64,000 nt of DNA from Fennellomyces sp. T-0311. Lineage: Eukaryota; Mucoromycota; Mucoromycetes; Mucorales; Lichtheimiaceae. Shown here in pieces: positions 22,884 through 33,312 of the stretch. The notes beneath the pieces were generated by a model. The model had not been told where the DNA came from, ran no database searches, and was given only the letters and a program-made list of their open reading frames with translations. The position numbers were made by a program, and so were the translations under genes. The stretch spans positions 248,001 to 312,000 of the forward strand of contig JALLLT010000003.1 of NCBI GenBank assembly GCA_025266875.1. Direction: 5' to 3'. Each line of letters begins with the position of its first letter. The first letter of the stretch is position 1.

Positions 22884-23547
22884 AGCAGGTGAGAAGTTTT
22901 ATCGGCATGGCTTCATACTATAGGAGGTTTATAGAAGGTTTCAGCAAAATATGCCGACCGTTACATAACCAACAAAAAAGGACCGACCCGCATGGGGAAC
23001 TGCAGAAACAGAAGCTTTTGAAGAGCTAAAAAGAAGACTGTGTACCAGTCCAATTTAGCACATCCCAATTTTGAGGAAAAATTTGAATTCATATGATGCA
23101 AGTCAAAAAGTTTAGGATGCGTCCTCTCGCAACGAGACGAACAGAACCGAGAAAAAGTGATTCTCTATTTAAGCAGAGGACTGAAAGGATCTGAGGTAAA
23201 TTTTCGGCTACAAAATTGGAAATGCTCGCATTAGTATGGAGTGTACGAACACTGCGACCATATTGCTGTCAAAGCCGTTCCTTGTTTATTCAGATCACGT
23301 TAGCATTCGGGGCTTATTAAACACACCTAGACCTGAAGGAATTATAGCCAGATGGCTTACCATTTTAGGCGAATATACATTCGAGGTACGTTATAGAGCT
23401 GGAAGGAAGAATTCCAATGCGGATTATTTGAGTCGATTGGGGAGTGAAAAGCCGATCTTGCAACATATGAAATTTTCATTGAAATATATCTTTTTAAAAA
23501 AAAAAAATATTATTATTCGCTTTGACCAGATTCCGGGAAGTCATTAA
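22884..23547 (+). pseudogene. RNase H segment of Pol, frameshifted
   Basis: Recognisable connection and RNase H pieces appear in rotating frames: VRSFIGMASYYRRFIEGFSK (22888), then EAFEELKRRL, LGCVLSQRDEQNREKVILY, LEMLALVWSVRTLRPY, and intact from 23236 (FLVYSDHVSIRGLLN, IARWLTILGEYTFEVRYRAG). At least five one- to three-base indels fall within about 350 bp (22875-23220), several in homopolymers. Downstream of 23236 the frame is clean until a stop at 23547. Confidence 0.75.
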
Positions 23548-23759
23548 AATCATGCGGGTAATCTAACAATCATAATAAATATAACGTACATGGACTGGGT
23601 CGCGCACTCGGTCATATCAACAAGACACAATTGAAATATTCAACTACGACTATACAACACCTCCAAATTCAAGTACGAATATTACAACGAAGACAACCAA
23701 GTTTTAACAAGTGGAAATATCATTGACAACTTTCAACTGGATCAGTAGGTAAAAAAGTT

Positions 23760-25547
23760 ATGGATCCCACTAAATTGAGTCTGCTACAGTACTATCTTGA
23801 TACTTTAGAGTACCCACCCGGTATTACCAAACAACAACAACGCTACGTCGCCACACAAATCAAGCATTATTTTTCGCACAATAATCGCGTATATCGCCGT
23901 CACTCTCTAGGACCACGCTTGGTGTTGAATCGGCAGCAGGCTGATGATGCTATATATCAATACCATTTTCATACTTTAGGAGGACATTTTTCTCCCTTAG
24001 CAACATACAACAGGATTAGAGCAAAATATTACTGGGAAGGTATGCGCGTAGACATAGAACGTAAATTGAAGGCATGTCATCATTGTCAAGTTGTTGGTAA
24101 GCCTCGCGGTATAAATGAACCTTTGCACCCTATAAAAGCCCCGATCACGCCATTTGAGTTTATATCAATAGACGTTAAACATTTACAACCAAGTAGGTCA
24201 GGGCGTCAGTACATTTTTGTTTGTTGTGATTTATTTACAAAATATGTTATCACGAAGCCTACCAGGCTTGCCAACGCCTCGGAGCTGGCCATTTTTATCT
24301 TTGAAAACATTATTTGTGTCCATTCGACGCCTCGGATCTTGCTGACTGATAATGGTACGAACATGAGGAGTAAAATAGTTGAATCCGTATGCAAAAATTT
24401 CTCGATTACCCACCGTTACACAACATGTTTCCATCCAAGTGGAAATGGCCTCTGCGAAGTAACCAATAGGTCGATTGGCTTAATGATAAAAAAGTGTACG
24501 GAAGAACAAAAGAAAGATTGGGACAGCTATCTGCCAGGTTTAACTTTTAGCTACAACACAAAAGTGCATTCGTCACACAAACGTACCCCTTTCGAGCTAG
24601 TCTATGGAAGGAAGGCTGTAACGCCATTTGATAGGACAATGGAAGACATACCTGAATCTATACCGGAAGAAATGAACGAGAAACAGTTTGATGAATATGT
24701 AAAAGAATTTTTGGCCAAATTATCAAAAATACGTCAAGAAGCTTCCGTTGCTATTGCCCAAGCGCAAGAAACACAAAGGCGAACAATAGATAGGAAGTTA
24801 AATGCAAGACGTCGACATCTAATACAGCCAGGTTTTAACATCGGTGATAAAGTGTTACTATACCGGAATTCAATTGAAACTTCTTGGTCAGGGAAGATTT
24901 TATGGACTTGGACTGGGCCTTACTACATTCATCGGGTTCATGACAACAGCACTTACGAATTGAAAACGGAAAAGGGAGTTCTAGTAAAAGGCAGAACTCA
25001 TGGTAATAGATTAAAAAGCTATTTGACCATGGATATAAATTTTAGACCAAGCTTCACTTCTAAGCCTTTTCTTCCCACTACTACTATGAATTCATCCAAC
25101 GACCAACAAACTCAATTTTCTGCCCCTGTCAACTATGACGAGGTTTTGGCCTTCTTGGAGCAACCTCCATCGTTAACATCAATCCCATCGCCATTGCCGC
25201 TCCCTTCGCCAGCTCAATCTGTCGGAAGGCTTCTATTGGATAATGCCAACGTGCAATCAGGTCGGGAACTACTGTACCCGGAGATCATGAGTGGCCGAGC
25301 CGATTTATGCGATCGCTTGGCTTACTACGTATATAGCAGCCCCGACTTTGAAGAGGCAAGGAAGTCGGAAAAAAATACCGCGCGAATGACCATACTCCGG
25401 CAATGGTTCAGAGACAATGGCATTAGCACGGATATGTTGGAAGAACGACATCCCTTCCACAACAAGTTGAGGATTCGTCTTCAAGAATATAGGAAGAAAT
25501 GGGAGGAGAACGGGCGGCAACCATTGCCCATGATGTTGCCATGGTAA
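23760..25547 (+). CDS. Integrase with GPY/F module and C-terminal extension
   Basis: 595 aa, opening with its own ATG after about 210 bp of multiply stopped sequence. The zinc-binding HHCC domain reads HFHTLGGHFSPLATYN...ACHHCQ (about 62-115). The DDE core has D in FISIDVKHL (about 140), D in LLTDNGTN (about 198) and E in GNGLCEVTNRS (about 237). The C-terminus holds the GPYYIHRVHD form of the GPY/F module (about 384). It ends with a 150-aa extension with a Pro/Ser linker and a helical block (LAYYVYSSPDFEEARKSEKN) I cannot assign. Separate initiation is unusual; splicing, reinitiation or loss of the original fusion are all possible. Confidence 0.88.
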   Translation: MDPTKLSLLQYYLDTLEYPPGITKQQQRYVATQIKHYFSHNNRVYRRHSLGPRLVLNRQQADDAIYQYHFHTLGGHFSPLATYNRIRAKYYWEGMRVDIERKLKACHHCQVVGKPRGINEPLHPIKAPITPFEFISIDVKHLQPSRSGRQYIFVCCDLFTKYVITKPTRLANASELAIFIFENIICVHSTPRILLTDNGTNMRSKIVESVCKNFSITHRYTTCFHPSGNGLCEVTNRSIGLMIKKCTEEQKKDWDSYLPGLTFSYNTKVHSSHKRTPFELVYGRKAVTPFDRTMEDIPESIPEEMNEKQFDEYVKEFLAKLSKIRQEASVAIAQAQETQRRTIDRKLNARRRHLIQPGFNIGDKVLLYRNSIETSWSGKILWTWTGPYYIHRVHDNSTYELKTEKGVLVKGRTHGNRLKSYLTMDINFRPSFTSKPFLPTTTMNSSNDQQTQFSAPVNYDEVLAFLEQPPSLTSIPSPLPLPSPAQSVGRLLLDNANVQSGRELLYPEIMSGRADLCDRLAYYVYSSPDFEEARKSEKNTARMTILRQWFRDNGISTDMLEERHPFHNKLRIRLQEYRKKWEENGRQPLPMMLPW

Positions 25548-26127
25548 TAATTTGCAACAACAATAAAATATATATATTGGTTTTAAAGACTGAACATTAC
25601 AAATTTACTGAACCATTGGATCATGGCTACAAAAACACATTCAAGGCGTTAATTTCAATATGTCAAAGATACATCTCAGAATGATTACTATAAGACTATA
25701 TCATTTTTTTACAAGGTTGCGAAAATCCGATGGCGAACGAATAGTGTTAAGAGTATTATGAAAACTGACTTATAGTATCATAAATTATTCAGCGAACATA
25801 CTATCGATTTAATGGTTAACTAAGTCAAAATCTGGAATTGCGGGGTATAGCAAGATCACGCCTTCAGGAAATTGACATAGTTCTCAGGATGCCAGCCTTG
25901 TGAACCTTAAATTATCTGGAAACCTTAAATTGTCTGGAAACGATATTTTGTGGGGAAACGAAAAAGTATCTGGGAAGAAGAAACCGTTTGCAATACTATG
26001 ACATACCACTAAAAAGAAGACCTTCTTCATTTCAGCAGAGCGTATTATCAGTAGAAAACAAGGGCGTAGTCGAATATAAATATGAGGACTAGGAAGCTTG
26101 AGTTTTCTCATTCAACATCTTATCCAA
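25548..26127 (+). other. Spacer between integrase and accessory ORF, with signals
   Basis: Contains AATAAA at 25562-25567 just after the integrase stop, a short tandem repeat AACCTTAAATT(A/G)TCTGG (two units, about 25904-25938), and a TATA box at 26075-26082. It looks like the end of one transcription unit and the promoter of another, inside the element. Confidence 0.5.
26075..26082 (+). promoter_or_regulatory. TATA box of accessory ORF
   Basis: TATAAATA 46 bp upstream of the ATG at 26128; the same octamer as in the LTR. Confidence 0.5.
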
Positions 26128-26778
26128 ATGTCTTATTCCAGCTCTACACCCTACTCTGTCCCCTCATCCGTATCCAGTTCGAGCAACAATTCAGGCGGCT
26201 CTTTCGACGAACAGTTTTACCAGCTCGAATCGGATCTCACTTCTGTTTTTTCTTCGGTTAAGGAGGAAAAACACGAGCATAGCATTCCTCAATTTGTTCC
26301 GCCCTCAGTTTTTGAAAAAGCAGGCGGTGTGCCAAAGTATGTGCCAGGACGCGATGTGCCTGTTGTGAGCCCAGAGTATGCGGGAGGATCGGTGATAGAA
26401 CGACGTTTCGATCCGGACTTTGTGCCACCTCCATACTATCCACAGCCTGATGGTTTCACAGTGGAGAACACGTTTTTCTACGACCTTACACATGAAATTA
26501 GCTATCAACATCAGTGCCTCCGACTAGCCCAGAAGAATCTGGATACTGTTAGGAGATTGTTGGCTTATAGGATCGCTGCTCGCCTGTACCCGGTGCTCAT
26601 GGCGATCAATGACGAAGCCACTCGTCAGTATACGATCAAGTTATATATTGCTACTCACATCCATGACACGTATACATCGGCGGATGCGCGGCTTCATGTA
26701 CTCGTTAACAACTATTTCAATACGATGGTCCATGAAGGTTTGCCAGCCCACCTTGCAGCCAAAGAAGTTTTTATTTGA
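26128..26778 (+). CDS. Accessory ORF of unknown function inside the LTR element
   Basis: 216 aa, intact, in the position between integrase and 3' LTR where some elements have env. I do not recognise it. It has a Ser/Tyr/Pro-rich N-terminus (1-40), an acidic patch (LESDLTSVFSSVKEEKHEH), a Pro-rich middle (about 60-115) and a helical C-terminal half (about 120-216: QHQCLRLAQKNLDTVRRLLA, LYIATHIHDTY). There is no signal peptide or membrane segment, so it is not an envelope-like protein. TATAAATA lies 46 bp upstream and AATAAA at 27028-27033, suggesting its own transcript. It could be a captured host gene, a second Gag-like protein or a regulator; none can be shown. Confidence 0.6.
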   Translation: MSYSSSTPYSVPSSVSSSSNNSGGSFDEQFYQLESDLTSVFSSVKEEKHEHSIPQFVPPSVFEKAGGVPKYVPGRDVPVVSPEYAGGSVIERRFDPDFVPPPYYPQPDGFTVENTFFYDLTHEISYQHQCLRLAQKNLDTVRRLLAYRIAARLYPVLMAINDEATRQYTIKLYIATHIHDTYTSADARLHVLVNNYFNTMVHEGLPAHLAAKEVFI

Positions 26779-26857
26779 TTTGTTACGATAGTAACATCGG
26801 TTTTGCTGTTACCTTGCAGCACTCTTTTCTTTTGCCTGCATTTCTTTTGTCTTCTTT

Positions 26858-26968
26858 GCCTTGAGGCATATTTTGTCTTTCGCCCTTTGGGCACATATTT
26901 CTTTTGCCTTCGGGCACGGTTCTATTTCTCTGTGCTTGTCTTAGGACGTACTTCTTCGGCCTTCGGCC
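26858..26968 (+). repeat. Array of four mini-hairpins in the 3' part of the accessory unit
   Basis: Short palindromes GCCTTGAGGC (26858), GCCCTTTGGGC (26882), GCCTTCGGGC (26906) and GGCCTTCGGCC (26958). The first three are 24 bp apart, separated by pyrimidine-rich spacers resembling ATATTTCTTTTG. They would lie in the 3' UTR of the accessory transcript. Confidence 0.55.
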
Positions 26969-27126
26969 ATATATAATTATAAGTGATATGACTAGCCGTT
27001 CTCTCTCTCCCTCTTCCCTTCTTGGGGAATAAATTACTTTGCAATGACTATACGAGCGTTTCCTTCTATTCCGACCATTCTAGCTCAGCATAATTGTGTT
27101 CTATACACGGGACGTGCATCTTACAT

Positions 27127-27134
27127 GGAGGGGG
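27127..27134 (+). promoter_or_regulatory. Polypurine tract
   Basis: GGAGGGGG lies 4 bp before the 3' LTR; the expected plus-strand primer site. Confidence 0.6.
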
Positions 27135-27138
27135 CATA

Positions 27139-27663
27139 TGTTACGCTACTTTTGGTTCTGAAAACTATAATCTGTTAAGGTCACTTGGAATGGTAAAACC
27201 TTATTGGTTCGTATGAAACCTAAAATTTCCCAGAAACGAATAATTATCCAGAAACGAATCTTTTGTTCAGAATACGAGACCTTGTCCAGAAAAAGATCTT
27301 ACCAGAATAGCTATCTGCTCCTCCTTAGTGTAATTATCCAGAATAGCTTTAGATTCTAGAAATATATAGCTGGAAATATATAAGGTATAAATAGAGCGTT
27401 CGTATTTTCAATAAACTACAGTTCTTTTTCTGCTAAACTTTACTTTTTAGTTTTTTCTCTTTTGAGACACATTTAGTTTTTTGTCTAGATATTACTGCAG
27501 TTGGCATCCGATTATAAGTCCAAGCTCAAGAACTCCTGCGGTCAATTTAACTAACCTTTTAGGTTACTAACCTGTATTTAGGTATTATTAGAAAAACTCA
27601 TTAAGACAAGCTATTCTTGTCAAATTTCAGTTGTGTCTAAATCGATAGAGATACGGCATAACA
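27139..27663 (+). repeat. 3' LTR
   Basis: 525 bp, identical to 18266-18790, followed by the ACAG target-site copy at 27664-27667. Confidence 0.96.
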
Positions 27664-28779
27664 ACAGGTATCACATATGATGATTATGTAAAGCAGTCAG
27701 CAGAACGTGATACTTCTTTCAAGTATTATGTCATGTGAACAAATATGCTTGAAGATGAGAAAATGAGAAGATTATACATAACTGCTTGAGATTTTAGGAA
27801 ACGAATAAAGTAACGATTCGGCAATGTTATGTTTGTTGGAACTAAGTCTTCTTTGTTATTTCTAAAATAAAGTTATAAACGAAGATACTAGTTCAGACCA
27901 CGCCGATCTATACTCAACTCACCCCGAATTGCTGTTCCTATACTGTGGATAAATCTTGAGGCTTAATATATTTTGGTTGTACAAACTGTGATTCTGGTAT
28001 ATGCCACAGTTACCGACTTCTTTTTATGTAAAAGGAATATTGGGATTTAATACTATCACAAGAAAGTATCTTTCAGGTTGCCAACGTTAATCGATGTTAT
28101 TCTACAAAGCTATACAAGTAATATTGTTTAACGTATACATTTGTTATTTCTATAGGTGTACTTTATGTAATCGACACCTTGTGGAGCAGGGTCTCCGCTC
28201 CCACCAGAGTCTTTATGGGCCCCTTACTTTTTTTTTATCCCACCACTTTCTGGCTTGTGTCACTTTAATAGGATCGGATCTTGCATGTGCCATTTCACTT
28301 GCACCAGTAACCTTTCTAGTACTCATTAGTTAGCTGACGCGAAAAGTCACTTTCCCATACACTGTCTAATAATGTCATTTTCAGTCCAACAATTTTCAGG
28401 GTCTACTTTGCTACTTTTGACCCTGTCCTAAAGATGGAGTTTAGCGTAAGGAACTTTAAACTGAGTGAAGTCAATTTATATAAGGGCTCAACAGGGCAAA
28501 GGCTCAAACGGCATCGTTAGGTAACCACGGTTATTACCCATCACTACTGGCTCGTCCATATTTTTAAAACGGTCCTTCGGATTCGTTCTTTTAAAATTCC
28601 TTGCCTCACAATATGGGAAGTATGGAATCATGTGCGTTTGACTGACTGTACCCACGCGGGTGTATTAACAAGTTTATACATGCCTCCGAAGAACTAGTAG
28701 TCCATCGATCCCGTTTTTCAGTACATATCGTTTCGGGTAACCTTTCTGTACCGGGGTATTATCCAGAAACACTAAACAT
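27664..28779. other. AT-rich intergenic flank
   Basis: Starts with the ACAG duplication. No supported gene, repeat or RNA seen. Confidence 0.4.
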
Positions 28780-31720
28780 ACCCCAACTGATTGTAGGTGT
28801 GTGTACTTTGTGTACATAGCAAAACTTTTGCAAATGTGTTACTCGTTACAGCAAGAAAACTCTCGTCAGAAATTGAATTTAAGGATTTTATGCGTAAAGG
28901 ACCAATATGTTTGGGTTCAATTTGGATAGATGAATACTCTCTGACAAGCATATAATATGTATTTCCTACCATACGATAAAAGTACCATGAAAATTGATCT
29001 ACATAAAAAATGATATGGAGATTCAATCACTTCCCAGTTTATTAGCTATGTACAAAGTTCCCGTTTTCTCAAAACGTTACGTATTATGAGAAAGTTAATA
29101 ACGTGAGAAGAATCCAATACAGAAAATAATATTATACCACGACATCCATTGACGTACACAATCACTTCTAAGTCCGTAACGCTGGTAAAAGAGAGCAATT
29201 CTAGATCAAAGAGATGATAATACCATTTATGCAAAGCAATTCTTTTCGAATACATATTCTTTCACTTCATGACAGTAAGAATTCTTCGTTTATTATTATC
29301 AGGAAATTAGAATCTTGGGTGCAATGCTACAGAATTTAATACTTATTCTTTTATGGTTACAGAATCGACTGTCGTATTGAGTAGTAACAAGTCTTGATAT
29401 CCTGAATCAAATGCTTCGTTTGACGGATTCTTCCGACGCTAGCCTTGTATCCACTAAGCGTATACCTTTGTTGCTCGCTTCGGACACAAGCCACCAGTAT
29501 CTACGACAGCTACCATCTTTCCACTAGTGCACATATATGATGTGCTTCACAGAAACCATTGCCATTATACACAATCAAGTACGACAAATACTGCATTTCA
29601 GCAAGTGCACTGAGCTCCGCATCATCGATCTCGCACTGAACGAAAATTTTGAGCGTTCGAATTTGAGAGTGCTTCAAGTTGCCCAGGACCCTGACCAATG
29701 TTTCCCTTGGCTATATGTTACTGGCATGAATATCGAGGGAACGTATGATAGAGCGACAAATAACTTGAGTTAACGTAGATAAGAAACCAATTTTTCCAAT
29801 GCGAATCATGCCTATTGTTTGAAGTGAGAAATCCGTAAAAGTTTGTTTGCTGTCGAGAAACAGTATTATGTCATCCAATAAAACCCTTTCAGTGTCTTCA
29901 GTTGTATGCAATTTATCAAAACTTGTTAAGGTATGATTCATAGTGACCCGTTGAATGCTGTTGGATACAATCCGAGCGTGGAAAGGTCGCTCGTGTCGGT
30001 ATAATTACCTGCAAATTCTATAATGATAAGCGAGGGACATGCCGAAATAAGCGCTCAAAGTCTCTGATAACCCAAGGAGCGTCTTTCGTGATCATGGAAG
30101 ATAAGCATGTGTATCTCGGGAGTATCTAGCTGTGAAAGGGTTTCGAGAGCACTGTCAAGAGAATCCAGATATAAACTCAGCGTTTCCAGTATCTTGTATG
30201 ACTATTGGAATAACAAAGCCATTGATTGGTTGATGTATGTTCATGCATCTTGCGCCAAGGTTGGAACACAAATGCCGACAAGCCGTTGATTGAGGATGTG
30301 GGTCGCTGAGTGTATGTGACACGAACAATAGATGATGAGTATGCACGACGGATAACACGATAATAACGAAACTCTTTGAGCACTGGACAATAACTGCTTA
30401 TGGCATCGAACAGGCCTTCATCACAGTGGTAACATTTAGCGTCAATCGTGAGCGATATCAATTCAGGTAATTTCTGGCCCATTTCAACAAAGCCCGAGCC
30501 TTCCATGTAAGGTGATATGCAAAGCGATGTAAGATGGAAGTTGGAAAAGCGTGAAGCAGTTCCAATGTATTGTAATAGCTCTATTGAGGCCATATCCCTG
30601 GCACTGACATTATCGTTGACATATATGTACGGGGTTGGCCATCTCTTGCAGTTTTCGAAAACTTTGTGATGCAATGTGTAATGTCGCTGCGCAACAGTCC
30701 GAATCGGATTTCCTGTCGTAAAGTGACAACGTTTTCACGGTTTCTTGAACTGCTGAAACTAATCGCTCGAAATTTTCACCATGACAAGGTTCCAGTGATA
30801 GTAAAATATGTATATTAGGTTGAATATGAGCACTTTGATGAAACAGTGGCATACTTAGAGATTCGATAGCCCTCCATTGCTCCCAGGAACGTGACATGGC
30901 ATTAAGTGTGCCGATCTCCTGGAACCTTGAAGTCGGGTAATGTAAATAATTATTGAGTTCATTAACATACAGTGGGTCCAGAGTTTAAATCCAAAAGCAA
31001 ATCTCTGACTTGTTCGTCTTGTATCGCGTTGATAAATCCAGGTTTCAAATCTCGACGCCAATTCATATTGTTCTTGATAGTAACTGTATGCCACATGCAT
31101 GGACATTTGTGGAATACACAATCGTTCCAAAATCTGCACGCCATACCCAGCCGCTCACGTTCCGTGATTGACAGTTGGCACAAGATCCACGAGAGCACCT
31201 CACACGGGGATACTTATGCAAGATGCTCATTCTGTTTTTTTTTATAAGAGTAGTAATCTCGCCTTATTTCTTGACAAGCGTATTGTGCTGCAAGGATCCT
31301 TTTAGAACACATTTGGAACCCTCGCCATATACCATCCGGAACTTGCGCAGATCACCTTGGAAAAACAATGAGTTGCCACAAATAAAGTACGGATCCGAGC
31401 ATGCGGAATACATATGCGGGTTGGCAAGTTTCCCATCTTCGATAGCCCAATTATACTTGCCCTTGATCTTATGTGCTACGGTGCGATGAAAATGTATCAC
31501 TGAACAAATATTTTCTTGAGTATTTCCAGAGCCTGAGTGTACTGCATTATAGCCTGTTCATAATTTTCGGCCATATAGGCTTGTCTGCCTTCGTTAAAGG
31601 CTTTTTGTGTGGCCGTAAAGAACGGGGGTTTATTATTCGTTATCATCGAGAATGTGCCGCCTTGTTTCACGAATGGCGATAATTTGTGGAATGTTGATCG
31701 TATCTTGATTGTCTTGAAAT
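28780..31720 (-). pseudogene. Decayed TPR/F-box/LRR gene (copy B)
   Basis: Read on the minus strand: a TPR-like start AFNEGRQAYMAENYEQAIMQ (about 31580) is followed by a frame change into AIEDGKLANPHMYSACSDPY (about 31440). The F-box is VLSWILCQLSITERERLGMA (about 31195) continuing RFWNDCVFHKCPCMWHTV. LRR-like segments then run to about 28780 (for example LPELISLTIDAKCYHCD at about 30470, SVTDLEVIVYVNGCRGI at about 29180). Stops and frame changes interrupt it several times, although the F-box stretch is open. Same architecture as copy A but better preserved. The tail between 29500 and 28780 is assigned with low certainty. Some breaks might be introns, but not all. Confidence 0.6.
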
Positions 31721-33312
31721 GAACAGGTCTAAGAAGTATTCACAGTCGGAGTCAATTTTTATGTTTCAGGCTGTCAAGGTGCACATGCGGCTTTCATGTA
31801 CAATAAGTCGTGTATAACAACATTTATGATCAAAACATGATGATATCGAGGAGAAGCATCTGATGATCGGTAACGACTATGAAAGTACTATTATGTTTAA
31901 TTGCAGAGCGGCTTTTTTCGTCTTCTTGGGGCAGATATCACGGCATGTACATGTGCAAAGCATAGTCCAGCAGCAGAAGTGAACTGAATTATTGCATAAC
32001 ACGATCCTACGGTTGTTCATTTATCGATGTACTGATTAGCTACAGAAAACTTAATATGAATGGACACTGGGGATAACACTGCCTTCGACTAGTTTAACAT
32101 AAAAATCAGTCAAATAATTTGGATGCTGGCAAGTAGCAACCCTTGAACTACATCCGCGCATCGAGTTTTATGTACTGACTATTTAATCGCAGCCATTGCC
32201 ATGTGCCACGCTTGTTGACTCCTCTTAAAATACTACTTGCAATACCATGAACTGAAGGCACAATACACATAAATCTGCTAAAATAGCTGTCTTTTACCAA
32301 ACCTGATCCATAATAATATTTAACGCTAAAAATGGGCAATGTGAATGCAACTGACAAAACGAATTATTTAACCTTGGATCCAAATGTGATACACGTCGCA
32401 ATTCATGCTAATTGCTATCTTCTACTGATGGGATCAGAACCTGCCGAAGCACATCAATGTAGGGCTTTAGTTTCAGGTGAAGCATAAGCTATACTTATAA
32501 TAGTATCCAACGGTCTTTAAGGGCATATATATATATATATAGTCATCTAATCTTAGCCCAAGCACCGATTTCTATAAAGCGTAAATATGCCATTGCGCAA
32601 AGTTTTTTTATCCGAAGTTTAATTTTCACTACACTACTAGTTGTGGCCTCAGCCGCATGCTGAGCAAGAACGAACTATGTATGGCATGAGAAAGTTACCA
32701 GGGCAACAAGTAAATCTGCATACATAGACCGGAAGTACCGGGTACTTCATTCGGCTTTATTTATCTAAATGAATTACCGTGAGAAACGAAGTGGTGCTTT
32801 ATCACCATCGCCAAGAGAAATATCTTTAGTAAAGCTATCCATCAGCAGCCTTGGGCATAGTCAGTAAGTAATGACGTACAACGTAATCTTAAAAACCAGA
32901 ACGGATGACAACGTGTGCTGTTGTACGTACCTCATTTAACGACAGTTATTAATTTTTGTTTTCTGCCGACGGCATGATCATATGATGCTTGGCTAAAGAA
33001 AGAGTACACACTTTGCCATGTCAGGACAACAATCTAAAATACGATTGCATTTTTTCTTTTGAATCGAGAAGGCTTTTTGTTTACGATAGCGAAGAATAGA
33101 ACGTGTCAGCAGGGCTCGCGAAACAAAAAGACATCCCATAACAGGCGAAAAGGTACAAGCCGCTTGTAAGCCAAACTGCTTTCGGAGCTAATGTTGCACG
33201 GTGGTGCTCCCATCAGCCCCCGCGAACTGGCTGTTCTTCTCGCCCTCCCTTTTCGTTCTCCTCCTCGAAATCCCGTGCGCTGTCATCTTTAAATCACTTG
33301 GCCAACAACGAA
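31721..33312. other. Intergenic region with TA microsatellite
   Basis: Holds a (TA)n run at about 32525-32541. A pyrimidine-rich stretch (33235-33275) sits just upstream of the Hsp70-like gene and probably belongs to its promoter or leader. No gene seen. Confidence 0.45.

Larger units (their letters stand above)
18266..27663 (+). mobile_element. Complete Ty3-type LTR retrotransposon, 9398 bp
   Basis: Bounded by two 525-bp LTRs that I compared line by line and found identical. They begin TGTTA and end TAACA. The element is flanked by a perfect 4-bp duplication ACAG (18262-18265 and 27664-27667). Internal order: primer-binding site, Gag, aspartic protease and reverse transcriptase, RNase H (damaged), integrase, then an unrelated 216-aa ORF, polypurine tract and 3' LTR. 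RT-RNase H before integrase places it in the Ty3/gypsy (Metaviridae-like) lineage. Identical LTRs indicate recent insertion or gene conversion. The coding frame is broken in the RNase H segment (22884-23240), so it is either non-autonomous or carries local sequence errors. Confidence 0.95.

Noticed and set aside
26128..26778. Envelope-like gene in the retrotransposon
   Set aside because: No signal peptide, no membrane segment and no Cys-rich ectodomain; only the position resembles env.
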